A stretch of 42,041 nt of DNA from positions 1 through 42,041 of the forward strand of contig LBPR01000008.1 in assembly GCA_000990305.1 (NCBI GenBank). Direction: 5' to 3'. Position 1 is the stretch's first letter, and each line of letters starts with the position of its first letter. Positions 1 to 9,420 of the stretch are shown here, in pieces. Source of the DNA: Candidatus Roizmanbacteria bacterium GW2011_GWC2_34_23 (GTDB lineage: Bacteria; Patescibacteriota; Microgenomatia; UBA1406; GWC2-37-13). The notes under the pieces are model-generated. The model made no database searches. It worked only from the letters and a program-made list of their open reading frames with translations, and had not been told where the DNA came from. Both the position numbers and the translations under genes were made by a program.

Positions 1-78
1 CGTTATCAAATCCCTTATAATGAAAATAGCCGTTACCCATACCCGTTGTACAGATTGGCATTTGGGGTTAAGAAGTAA
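1..78 (+). CDS. 3' end of a truncated CDS (...RYQIPYNENSRYPYPLYRLAFGVKK*)
   Basis: Open frame from base 1 to a TAA at 76-78; product not identifiable from 25 residues. Confidence 0.55.
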   Translation, partial: RYQIPYNENSRYPYPLYRLAFGVKK

Positions 79-180
79 TGATACGAATAAGAAAAGATCA
101 ATGCTAATGATGCGAATTTACGAATAAAAACAAAATTAGCATATTCGCAACATTCGTATGAATTATATTATTCGTATCAT
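78..180. repeat. Gene-less palindromic repeat element with ends ATGATACGAATAA / TTATTCGTATCAT
   Basis: Terminal inverted repeat at 78-90 and 168-180; inner AATGCTAATGATGCGAATTTACGAAT also recurs at 651-676. Confidence 0.75.
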
Positions 181-190
181 ATAATAAATT

Positions 191-634
191 ATGGATTCAC
201 AAAATATAAAAGTCTATCTGGCCATTTCCGGAGCTCTTATTGTATTGCTTATTCTTATTATTGTCATTCCTTTTACCAAACAAAAACCAGTTACCAATCT
301 CCAACAACCCATTAATAATCTCATCCCCACTACCGTTGAGACTAACCAGTCACCAGGTACCAACAACCCGTCTCCAATAACTATAAAGGCCGGCTTTACC
401 GGCGGGATTGATGAACCAGTCCCTCAACAAATAATTGATTTGGCCGCTCAAAAAAAAGACCTTCAATCAAAAGTCCCATTAAATCTTTCAACTTTTACGA
501 TCGACTTTGACTACGGCGAAGATAAATTCATAGTTTCCCTCAAAGATCCAAGAGATACTGCCCAGAAAGAATTCGAAAGCTGGAGAGGGGCTAACTATCC
601 AGCGCTCGGAAGCGAACAATTTACGTTTAGATGA
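191..634 (+). CDS. Membrane-anchored protein of unknown function (N-terminal TM, 147 aa)
   Basis: ORF with strongly hydrophobic N-terminus and Pro/Thr/Asn-rich linker. Confidence 0.7.
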   Translation: MDSQNIKVYLAISGALIVLLILIIVIPFTKQKPVTNLQQPINNLIPTTVETNQSPGTNNPSPITIKAGFTGGIDEPVPQQIIDLAAQKKDLQSKVPLNLSTFTIDFDYGEDKFIVSLKDPRDTAQKEFESWRGANYPALGSEQFTFR

Positions 635-1157
635 TACGAATAGAGAAAATAATGCTAATGATGCGAATTTGCGAATCTTAAATGAAAAGCAATATTATTT
701 ATTCTGATCTTTCATATAAAATCAACGGTATTCTGTTTAAAATTCATAACGAACTAGGTAGATACTGTAATGAGAAACAGTATTGTGACCTGATTGAAAA
801 ATATTTAAAAGAATCCAAGTTAAATTTTGAAAGAGAAAAGATTTTACCCATATCTTTTGAAGGAGAAAGTAAAGGAAGAAATAAAGTAGATTTTTTAGTT
901 GAAAATAAAATCATTTTAGAAATAAAGGCTAAAAGAATTACTTCTAAAGAAGATTATTATCAAGCAAGAAGATATTTAACCGCTCTAAATAAAAAAATTT
1001 GTTTTATTGTTAATTTCCACGGTGAATATATTAAACCCAAACGTATTCTTAATTCCCAAGCCCAGGAATAGTTTTATTCGTGTTTTTTCTATTCGTATAT
1101 TCGTATCATTCGCATGAATTGTTTTATTCGTATCATACTTGTTTTATTCGTATCATT
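631..1157. mobile_element. Candidate element: GxxExxY gene flanked by inverted ATGATACGAATA-type repeats
   Basis: Left repeat 631-677 (ATGATACGAATAGAG...ATGCGAATTTGCGAAT), right repeats 1071-1157 (ATTCGTATATTCGTATCATTCGCATGAATTGTTTTATTCGTATCAT...), inverted relative to each other. Confidence 0.5.
682..1071 (+). CDS. GxxExxY family protein (PD-(D/E)XK nuclease-like fold)
   Basis: IHNELGRYCNEKQYCDLIEKYLK...LVENKIILEIKAK...Y..L..LN...C.IVNF pattern typical of the family. Confidence 0.85.
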   Translation: MKSNIIYSDLSYKINGILFKIHNELGRYCNEKQYCDLIEKYLKESKLNFEREKILPISFEGESKGRNKVDFLVENKIILEIKAKRITSKEDYYQARRYLTALNKKICFIVNFHGEYIKPKRILNSQAQE

Positions 1158-2927
1158 ATGTTTCAATTTCTTAAACCTGCCTTTAATATCTTTAAAAAAG
1201 TGCTTTTAGTCGTCATCGTCTACTTTGCTGTCATCTCCCTTTTCTCCCATTTCATCGGGAAAGACAAGATTGCTCTAAATACATCAAAGACTAATCCAAT
1301 CTTAGAAAACCGTGCCGAAATCTACAAAGTCATTAACGATAAAGAGCTCAATAAAACCACCCAAGGCAAGCTGACTATTTTTATGTATAAGGGCATGATG
1401 TGCTCGATGATGGGTGAAGCTTGTACTAATAATCCGGCCGATGCTGATAAAAACTATGGAAAAAGTTTTTTAGGGTTTGTTAGTAATTTAATAGTCTTAC
1501 CTTTTGCAAATCCCCCAGCTTCAGGCATTGCTTGGACTTACTCGGGACTTGCCAACGCTGGCTTCGTTCCCAAGACTTTAGCCGCCGAGGGCATCGGCAT
1601 GGGCTCAATCCAGCCTTTTGCCAAAATTTGGAAAATTTTCCGCGACGTCACCTATCTTTTACTCGTTGTTGTTCTAATAGCCATCGGCTTCATGGTCATG
1701 TTCCGCACTAAAATCAATCCTCAAACTGTCATCTCCGTCGAAAATTCTTTACCAAAAATAATAATTGCTTTAATTCTTATTACTTTCTCCTTTGCAATAG
1801 CAGGTTTTATGATTGATCTCATGTATATGTTGATTGCAATTATTATTTCTGTACTTAGTCCGGTATATAATTTTTCTGGAACTTTTTGGGCAAATGGAGC
1901 GACTGGCCCAAAAGATGCTTATGCTTTGCAACAATATTATCTTACAGCAGATCCTGGCGCAGTTTATAAAGGAACAGGAGGATTAAATGATACTATGTGG
2001 AAAGGTATTTTATTTGATTTACCAAATAGTATTTTGGGGCTAATCCCAGGCCTTGGTTTGGGAATAAAATTAGCGATTACTTCTTTAACAATGTATTTTG
2101 GAGCTAGTTTTATTAGAACTTTTGTATTAAACATTACAAGTGTATTTGGCCTGTCAAATATGGTTGGTTCTTTGGTTGCTCAAGGCCAACCGGCTGGAGT
2201 TGGAGGGTCATTAGCGTTTAATGAATTTCTAAACGGACTCTCAAAATTACCTAATATTTGGATAACTCTTCTAATAGCTATAATAATATTTAAGGGTTTA
2301 ATTCCTATGATTTTAGGTATACTAATTTGGTTTTCTTTGGTTTTTATATTTTTTAAAATTATCTTTTTATTAATTAGTTCATATATAAAAATTCTCTTAA
2401 GTATTATTCTTTCCCCTATTTATCTATTATTTGAAGCTGTCCCTGGACAATCAGCATTTGCTAATTGGATTAAAAATCTTGTTGGAGAGCTTATTGTTTT
2501 TCCTTTAGTAGTTGGTATTTTTGTTTTAGGAACAATTATATCTGATAGCGCATCAAGTGGAAACTTAACACAGTTTCCTTTTTTTGTTGGAATTGATTCA
2601 AAAAGTTTTGGCCTTATAATCGGTATGGCTATACTTTTTATGACTCCGGATTTAGTTAAAGCTGTCAGAGCCGTATTTATTCCAAAGCCAGGTCTTCTTG
2701 ATCAGGCCGGGCCGGGTGTATTCTTTGGAGGAGTCGGAGCTGCTACCGGAGGATTTATGGGCGCTGCTGGACAATTTGGTAGTTTTAGTTTAGCTTTGGG
2801 TGCGCTTGGACCATCAGGAGTATTTGCAGGATTAGGTAAGAAGTTTGGATTACATAGATGGTTGAGTCCTCACATAGATCCTCACCAACCGGCAGGAAAT
2901 GTCATTAAACCTGGTGGCGGCGGGTAA
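1158..2927 (+). CDS. Polytopic membrane protein, VirB6/TrbL-like (T4SS-associated)
   Basis: Many TM segments and Gly-rich C-terminus; start placed at ATG 1158 (MFQFLK) because upstream codons of the listed ORF are repeat sequence. Confidence 0.6.
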   Translation: MFQFLKPAFNIFKKVLLVVIVYFAVISLFSHFIGKDKIALNTSKTNPILENRAEIYKVINDKELNKTTQGKLTIFMYKGMMCSMMGEACTNNPADADKNYGKSFLGFVSNLIVLPFANPPASGIAWTYSGLANAGFVPKTLAAEGIGMGSIQPFAKIWKIFRDVTYLLLVVVLIAIGFMVMFRTKINPQTVISVENSLPKIIIALILITFSFAIAGFMIDLMYMLIAIIISVLSPVYNFSGTFWANGATGPKDAYALQQYYLTADPGAVYKGTGGLNDTMWKGILFDLPNSILGLIPGLGLGIKLAITSLTMYFGASFIRTFVLNITSVFGLSNMVGSLVAQGQPAGVGGSLAFNEFLNGLSKLPNIWITLLIAIIIFKGLIPMILGILIWFSLVFIFFKIIFLLISSYIKILLSIILSPIYLLFEAVPGQSAFANWIKNLVGELIVFPLVVGIFVLGTIISDSASSGNLTQFPFFVGIDSKSFGLIIGMAILFMTPDLVKAVRAVFIPKPGLLDQAGPGVFFGGVGAATGGFMGAAGQFGSFSLALGALGPSGVFAGLGKKFGLHRWLSPHIDPHQPAGNVIKPGGGG

Positions 2928-3710
2928 CTAACCAAACCCCGGTATTCTCAATATATTCACACCTATCAACTTCATAATGAAGACTGAGAAGATTATAAGC
3001 ATCAACCCCATAATACAGCTCGTGATCATCTCTTGAGCTTTCTTTAATTTCTCCGGATTACCTTGAGATGACTGCATCATAAAGGCGGCATAGATTATAC
3101 AAAGTAGCGCAAACCCTCCGCCTAGTCCAATTCCAGTTGTTAATATAAAGCTCGTGATTAAAGTGTTTAAGTCCAGTGGTAGGCATCCCATCCCCGTCCA
3201 CATTCCATTTCCATTTGCGCAGTTTATACAGTTTTTTAATTCATTTAGGTTAGAAGCAGAAAGCGATAAATATTTTGAGCACATTTGAATCATTGCTTGA
3301 TTAGGTAAAATTGCTGATTTATCCACACATTTACAGCTTGGGTCAATAGAGTCAACTCCAACTGGGCTTTTTTCCCCTGATAAACATGCTGTATCGCCTG
3401 TTTGCTGATCTATAAAATTCATCATTTTTCCGCATCCAACTGTGTAATCATCAGCAACACTTTGTATCGACCCTCCAATAAGCGGAATGTTTCCTAATCC
3501 ACTAATGATTTCTATTACTTTATTGTCACATTTAAAACTCTTTGGTAAATTACAACATTTGTCTTTACCAGTTACGTCGCCCGCAATACCACAAGTTAAA
3601 CCTGGAATATTATCTTTATATGTGAATACAACGGAAAAATCTTGACCAAAGGTAATTTTTGGCGAAAAAAATATGAAGAGTAATAATAATGTTAAAAATA
3701 TTTTTTTCAT
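2928..3710 (-). CDS. Secreted Cys-rich domain fused to a T4SS-pilin/VirB2-like two-TM C-terminus
   Basis: Signal peptide MKKIFLTLLLLFIFF, many Cys, then two TM helices FILTTGIGLGGGFALLCIIYAAFMM / MITSCIMGLMLIIFSVFIMKLIG. Confidence 0.6.
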   Translation of the reverse strand: MKKIFLTLLLLFIFFSPKITFGQDFSVVFTYKDNIPGLTCGIAGDVTGKDKCCNLPKSFKCDNKVIEIISGLGNIPLIGGSIQSVADDYTVGCGKMMNFIDQQTGDTACLSGEKSPVGVDSIDPSCKCVDKSAILPNQAMIQMCSKYLSLSASNLNELKNCINCANGNGMWTGMGCLPLDLNTLITSFILTTGIGLGGGFALLCIIYAAFMMQSSQGNPEKLKKAQEMITSCIMGLMLIIFSVFIMKLIGVNILRIPGFG

Positions 3711-3732
3711 ATCTAAATAAATCATATCAAAA

Positions 3733-6700
3733 TCAACCCTTTTTACCACCCATCATTTCTTCATAGGCTTTTTTGATGTATTGCCAAAGTAACCAACCTC
3801 CAGCCAACAACATTATTTCCGTCATCACTTTTGACAATACATTCTTCCAATCCCCTCCAAATCGTTTCATCGCTCTGCTAATGCTATATTTATAGGCTTC
3901 TTTCTGTTTTTGCTGACCCGTCTCTTTTGGTAAACCTGTGATATTATCTAACTTCCACACCTTTTCAAATTCTGGTTTCAAGTGTGTTTCAATATTATTT
4001 TTTGGTAATAAACGGGCTTGCTGCAAAGCCAAATAAAATTGTTGGATATCTCGGACATCCCATTCACGAACTAAATTGGAATTTCCGGCTATTTCAGCTG
4101 CAATCGAATTAATACTCCCGACTCCTCCTATTCCCCCATAACTGTCTGCTGACTGGTCTTTTCTCATATAATTTACCAGCATCCCCGCGATCATATAATT
4201 AAACTCATAATCATCCCCCACTCCATGTACGTCACGGAAAATATCTTGACATTCGGTTAAATACTTAAGCAACTCAGAATAATCGCCATTTTTAGCGATC
4301 TGAGTAAACAACTTAGGCAGATTAGTAAATCCATTGACTACCTTTTCCATAGATGCCATATCTTTTATCTGGCGGGCGATCATTCTTGGGCCGGTTGCAC
4401 GATATGCACACAGCTTCATGTCTGTATTTTCCACACCGAAACTGAATGGGAATTTATCAATTGCCTTAATTCCCTCTCCATCCAAAAATTTATTAGAAAC
4501 TTTCCTACCTTTTTCATCAGTTTTATAAATAAACTTTTCTTGAATGATTTTATATAGACTTAAAACATTTTCTATTCTTTCGTCGCCAATAGTAGTCTTT
4601 TCTAATAACTCTTTGATAGTTTTTTCATTTAAGTTATATAGTAGATCGGCATGTTCACCAACGCTTCTTTCCGGATGTTCTTTATCGAGTGGTAGAATAT
4701 GTATCGCTTCATGAATTTTATCACTAGTATCGCTTCGAAGTAGTGATTCGGCAAATTCCAAATCTCTCATGATTATGCTAAACTCGTCTCTATTCATATT
4801 TTTAAATTTTTCTTGTGTTATCATTTCCTCATAAGTCTGACGCCATCGACTCTTACCAGTTGAATTAAGCCTATCTTTATCTATCCGTAAAAATTTTGTT
4901 GGAAATCTAGCTGCTACTTCTCGTGTCACCGCTCTTTCTATGAAAAGATCTGAAATTTTTCTTTGTACCGCCATTTCGTAGTTGTCAAATGGTAAAGTGT
5001 GGTTTTCCTTTACCCCATCTTTCACAGCTTTTTCGGCTTCTTTTCGGAGCCCCTTGATACAATCTTCATAACTCTGGTCAGAAAAAGGCTTAAAATATTT
5101 CTCATAAATATATTTGAAGAGTACTTCTCTTTGTTTGACGGAATCTATATCATTTTTATCTTTAAACTCTTGTCTTTCAGTTTCAGTTTTAAATTCTTTT
5201 AACATCTCATCTGTTACATTAATTTTTTCCAAATATGTCTTGCCACTTAAATCAACGCCGTTAGATTTCGCATCAATCACTTTTAAAAACCATGCATATC
5301 CGTCGTACCCGATGGCATCCATTGATTTAAAAGATTCAAGTAAATTTAGATTTTGTTTTTCATCGTAAGTAAAATGTCCTTCAAACTGATGTAAACTTCT
5401 CCAGCCTTTCCGTTGATATATCCCTGCCGTTTTGCATAAATTCATCATTTTATCAAATACAAGATTCTGATTTGGACTGCCCTCAACCCCTGATTTCAGA
5501 TCATAAAAACTATCCATGCGAAGCTTAGCATTTTCCCATGCTTTTCGATGATTGTATCCCTGGCCAATCAAGCTTTTTAAAAAATCTTTTCCCGTCATTT
5601 CTACTCCATCTGCTTCTAAAAATAAACATTGATACAAATGCCGCTCTCCTCTCCAACGTAACATCAAATGAAGTCCGCCACTAAGCATTAAGGATGAAGC
5701 AGCGTCATTTGACCCAAATGATTCCCACCCTCCATTTCCAGTTCCGCTTAAAGGGTCAATAAAAGCCTGTGTTTCATAATATGTCATATAGATTCCCTGG
5801 GCAAGTCCAACCGCTCCATTGATTGCACTTTTGAGACGTGCATTACTTATATCCTTCCCATATTTCAACCGTAGATATTCTATTACTTGGACTTCGATCT
5901 TAGTGTTATTACCATTAAATTCGTTTGAAAAAGTTGATGCAAACATCCGATGATCACGTTTAGCCGAATCTTCCTGAAGTATTTTAGTATACAGGTGAAA
6001 AGCTTCGACCATCAATTTTCCGTCAGGCAGAGCTAAAATACTATCCAGATTAACTCCGGTAATTTGCTCAGAAAAATCTCCTAGACCTTTGAAAAAGCTA
6101 CCTTCATGGGCTGGATGATTAGCAGCAAGACCTATATCATGTAAGTATCCAGTTTTTTCCCGCCAATGACCAAATTCAGAAATCTGATTTTCGATAAAGC
6201 TACTTAAAGATACTTCTTGTTGAAATGGAAGAGCAATTGTTCGTGTAATGGGACGGATATTTTCTTTACCTTCTTTATCTTTATAATTAACTTCTCTCGT
6301 TACATAATCCATCTCAGCCATTTTATACATTCCTATATATCTCGGGTCCTCGCTATTTTCATTTTCCATTTCCTCAAAATGATTTAGTAGTCTTCTCAAA
6401 GCTTTCAATATTGTACTTCTGGTCGTGGTAATACCATGCATAAAATCTTCATTTTCAGTTTCCTGAAATTGTTTATGGCCTCTATCTATAGTCAGTTGTC
6501 GATACAATTGAGTCAAAACATCAACAAGTTTGTCTGTCATTTTTTCTGAAAGTTCAATTCCAATCATCCTTTCAACATCTTTATTTAATTCACTTTCACT
6601 TATATTTTTGTGGTACTTTTTGTGATGTGCTTCTGTAATTTCTTTTTTAAGATTGTCGATTTTTAGATGACCATTTTTATCAGTAGCTTTAAGCATTTCA

Positions 6701-7467
6701 TTTTTCTCCCGTGTCAATAGATTCAAGTAAGCTTCTGGATCATAAAGCGAATATAAAAAATTTTTTTGTTCCTTCGGAAATTCCGGAAAATATTCATCAA
6801 CTATTCCGCGCATTTGAGCAAAGTTTTCTTCTTGACTGACATCCATTGATTTAAACAAATTGCCTAATCTATTTCTGACCTCATTGGGCTGATAACCAAT
6901 ATCTCTTGCCATTTCGGAGATCGCATTAATCAACTTATTTCCTGTATACGCATCATTTACACAAAGTTGCGCAACTTTTACCTCAAAATTAGTTGGTTGA
7001 TCTTGAATATTTGATATAGCGATTTCTTTCCCTCCTAATATATATTCATCAAGTATGACAAATATATTAAATAATTCACCGTCCTCTAACACTTGATCGG
7101 CTAATTTGTTTATGAATGCTTGGTTTTTTGGTTGATGATTTACTATAATTCCTTTTTTGGTTGCCTGGACCATTTTTCGGAAATCAACCGCCGTAACATG
7201 TTTTTTTTCATTGATTAGCTTATTGATTCCCCGATTATTTTGATTTTTTTGCATCATTTCATTTAGCTCGTCCACCTGCCTAATTGAATTGGCCATTAAA
7301 GCATCTCCAAGGTCTTTCATTTTAGCAACCCTATCTTGCTCTGAAATTTTATTATCATCAATCGTTTTGATCTGAGCATCAAGCTGTTTTGAGGCTTCTT
7401 GTTCCGCCTGAATCACGTCTTTTATGATTTTTGGTGGTTCATTGGCTTTTGATTCAGTATTATCCAT
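3733..7467 (-). CDS. 1244-aa largely soluble protein with a C-terminal TM (tail-anchored), unknown function
   Basis: Long ORF; only clear hydrophobic segment near the C-terminus (VMTEIMLLAGGWLLWQYIKKAYEEMM); TATATT-N6-ATG upstream. Confidence 0.8.
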   Translation of the reverse strand: MDNTESKANEPPKIIKDVIQAEQEASKQLDAQIKTIDDNKISEQDRVAKMKDLGDALMANSIRQVDELNEMMQKNQNNRGINKLINEKKHVTAVDFRKMVQATKKGIIVNHQPKNQAFINKLADQVLEDGELFNIFVILDEYILGGKEIAISNIQDQPTNFEVKVAQLCVNDAYTGNKLINAISEMARDIGYQPNEVRNRLGNLFKSMDVSQEENFAQMRGIVDEYFPEFPKEQKNFLYSLYDPEAYLNLLTREKNEMLKATDKNGHLKIDNLKKEITEAHHKKYHKNISESELNKDVERMIGIELSEKMTDKLVDVLTQLYRQLTIDRGHKQFQETENEDFMHGITTTRSTILKALRRLLNHFEEMENENSEDPRYIGMYKMAEMDYVTREVNYKDKEGKENIRPITRTIALPFQQEVSLSSFIENQISEFGHWREKTGYLHDIGLAANHPAHEGSFFKGLGDFSEQITGVNLDSILALPDGKLMVEAFHLYTKILQEDSAKRDHRMFASTFSNEFNGNNTKIEVQVIEYLRLKYGKDISNARLKSAINGAVGLAQGIYMTYYETQAFIDPLSGTGNGGWESFGSNDAASSLMLSGGLHLMLRWRGERHLYQCLFLEADGVEMTGKDFLKSLIGQGYNHRKAWENAKLRMDSFYDLKSGVEGSPNQNLVFDKMMNLCKTAGIYQRKGWRSLHQFEGHFTYDEKQNLNLLESFKSMDAIGYDGYAWFLKVIDAKSNGVDLSGKTYLEKINVTDEMLKEFKTETERQEFKDKNDIDSVKQREVLFKYIYEKYFKPFSDQSYEDCIKGLRKEAEKAVKDGVKENHTLPFDNYEMAVQRKISDLFIERAVTREVAARFPTKFLRIDKDRLNSTGKSRWRQTYEEMITQEKFKNMNRDEFSIIMRDLEFAESLLRSDTSDKIHEAIHILPLDKEHPERSVGEHADLLYNLNEKTIKELLEKTTIGDERIENVLSLYKIIQEKFIYKTDEKGRKVSNKFLDGEGIKAIDKFPFSFGVENTDMKLCAYRATGPRMIARQIKDMASMEKVVNGFTNLPKLFTQIAKNGDYSELLKYLTECQDIFRDVHGVGDDYEFNYMIAGMLVNYMRKDQSADSYGGIGGVGSINSIAAEIAGNSNLVREWDVRDIQQFYLALQQARLLPKNNIETHLKPEFEKVWKLDNITGLPKETGQQKQKEAYKYSISRAMKRFGGDWKNVLSKVMTEIMLLAGGWLLWQYIKKAYEEMMGGKKG

Positions 7468-7527
7468 ACTAAAAATATATCAAGTTTGAAGAAGCTAAAC
7501 AAGAGAAGAAACCGTATTCTTCATTTT

Positions 7528-8586
7528 TTATCCCTGCATGCCTCCGCCTTCCCGTAATTTTTGCGCGGCTACATAAGCGAGTAAACCACTAAGACTCATC
7601 ATCATCATAAAGATATTACCACCAACTTTTTTACTAATAGCAACGTGATCACTCCATGAAAGCCCCAGAGTCATATCCTCTAAAAATTTCTTTTTATCTC
7701 CTTCTTTCAGTACTTTTATTTCTACCAATTCTTCTGCTAACTGATTCATACTTGCTTCGCTTGTAAGAGCCTTTGTTATACGCTGCTCGAGAAACTCTAT
7801 TGGATTTTCTTGTTCTTTTCCACTAAGTGCAGTCGCCATGTCTTTGATCACATTTTTGATTGGCTTACCGTCAATATCTCTCATATTATCTCTTGCATCT
7901 TTACTTTTTTTTGTATCTTCCTCTAATATTATTTTTTTTGAAGTAATATTAGCTAGTTCCGACGAGTATCGGGTTCTTTCTTGTTTTTCTAATTGTTGTC
8001 CTGTCCTTGGATTTATACCAGTTTCCAATATTTGTCTAATTCTCCCGATTGTCATATTGTAACTTTGGATGTCTCTTTCAGCATTGGTGTTTTCTAAATC
8101 GATTGCCAGGGCTTTATCTTTTGGATCTTCTGATTTTTTTAATCTACTTATATTTAATCTTGTTTCATTTTGTCGATTTTCTGAATATTGCATTAGCTTT
8201 TCATATCTTTTTTTAATTTCAGTATATTTTTGTTGTTGTTCTTTCGGGTCTTTAATCATACCAGCACCCGCATATTCTGCATCTCTTTGACCTTCTAAAA
8301 TATAAACAATTGCTTCATTACCTGATACTAATTTTAAGGATTTTAAAGCTTCCCTTCCATTTTCAACAAGCGCAGCCTTCGCATCCGCAACTAATTGTAT
8401 TGTCAAGGCTTCAGCCGCTTTTTTCATTTCTAAATCCGCTTTTTGTGCAGCTGACGCCTCTGGAGTAGTTGGCGCTGGAGCTTTTTTTTCGGTCGAAACA
8501 TTCAGAGTCCCGACTCCAATCTTTCCTTCTCCTCCCTTTTGTAAAGTTGCTTTAGCTACTGGTAATTGAGCTGTTGCTTCTTGCAT
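7528..8586 (-). CDS. 352-aa coiled-coil-rich protein with a C-terminal TM, unknown function
   Basis: Charged/helical body and C-terminal NIFMMMMSLSGLLAYVAAQKL. Confidence 0.75.
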   Translation of the reverse strand: MQEATAQLPVAKATLQKGGEGKIGVGTLNVSTEKKAPAPTTPEASAAQKADLEMKKAAEALTIQLVADAKAALVENGREALKSLKLVSGNEAIVYILEGQRDAEYAGAGMIKDPKEQQQKYTEIKKRYEKLMQYSENRQNETRLNISRLKKSEDPKDKALAIDLENTNAERDIQSYNMTIGRIRQILETGINPRTGQQLEKQERTRYSSELANITSKKIILEEDTKKSKDARDNMRDIDGKPIKNVIKDMATALSGKEQENPIEFLEQRITKALTSEASMNQLAEELVEIKVLKEGDKKKFLEDMTLGLSWSDHVAISKKVGGNIFMMMMSLSGLLAYVAAQKLREGGGMQG

Positions 8587-8671
8587 ATTTTAATTACTCA
8601 TCTTAAATTGTAAAACAAAAAATTTCCTTGACTAATTTTACTATCAGATGTCTCCATGATATCAGATTTCC

Positions 8672-9385
8672 TCATTCCCTGTCTATATATGCATGATCAA
8701 CAGAGTCGAACTCTCCAGGGTCGGACCCTCCGGGAGGGTCCGACCCTATCGAACTCATCATGAAGCGCCGATACGCTTTGACCCCTTTAAAGTTTGATAA
8801 AACAATCTCCTTACTCAACCACTTTACTTGATGATTTCCAACATGTGCCGGGTAGCTACTCCACGGATATGATTCTAATAGTTGATTCTCTACCAGTAGT
8901 TCAATTGGGTTTCGATGAATATATAAACTTAAATCAATTAATTGTTCTTCTCCAAAAACTGAGACAGCTTTATATCTCCCCTGGAATAAAGTTCCAACTC
9001 TCTTATATTTCTTATTAAAGTACATTGTGTACTTTATAATCAAGCAACGCATAAAATTTTCTAAATCTTTAGTTCCCATCTGTTGCACCTCTAAATGAAA
9101 ATGATTCGGCATCAATACATAACAAATAAGCTTAATTTTATTAAAAAAGTTTTTCAGTTCGTTTAATCGATATATTTTTGAACTTTTTTCTTCATAATCT
9201 AAATTGGAATTTTTATTAGTACTATCAATGGTTTCCTCCACTGGGGAAAGATATAGTTTTAAATAGGAAAGAAAAACCAGATAATCTTGCTCATCCAAAA
9301 AAATATTTCGTTTTTCCACGCCACGATTATAGACGTGATAAAATCCCTGAGCTATATAAGTTTTTACAGAGTTTTTTGCTGGCAT
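8672..9385 (-). CDS. REP-associated tyrosine transposase (RAYT, Y1_Tnp/TnpA_REP family)
   Basis: FYHVYNRG, CYVLMPNHFHLEVQQ (HUH-type HFH), LFQGRYKAV, YIHRNPIE; flanked by REP-like palindromes. Confidence 0.92.
   Translation of the reverse strand: MPAKNSVKTYIAQGFYHVYNRGVEKRNIFLDEQDYLVFLSYLKLYLSPVEETIDSTNKNSNLDYEEKSSKIYRLNELKNFFNKIKLICYVLMPNHFHLEVQQMGTKDLENFMRCLIIKYTMYFNKKYKRVGTLFQGRYKAVSVFGEEQLIDLSLYIHRNPIELLVENQLLESYPWSSYPAHVGNHQVKWLSKEIVLSNFKGVKAYRRFMMSSIGSDPPGGSDPGEFDSVDHAYIDRE
8717..8747. repeat. REP-like palindrome AGGGTCGGACCCTCCGGGAGGGTCCGACCCT
   Basis: Near-perfect 31-bp inverted repeat inside the 3' end of the RAYT CDS. Confidence 0.9.
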
Positions 9386-9389
9386 ATTT

Positions 9390-9420
9390 AGGGTCGGACC
9401 CTCCAGGAGGGTCCGACCCT
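9390..9420. repeat. REP-like palindrome AGGGTCGGACCCTCCAGGAGGGTCCGACCCT
   Basis: 31 bp, one mismatch to the 8717-8747 copy, immediately 5' of the RAYT start codon. Confidence 0.9.

Noticed and set aside
4334-5368. ORFs on the opposite strand of long genes (4334-4528, 4999-5202, 5114-5368, 7838-8290, 11852-13490 shadows, 31508-32029, 34965-35414 etc.)
   Set aside because: They lie antisense or out of frame to well-supported CDSs, have Ser/Phe/Leu-biased shadow composition and no own signals
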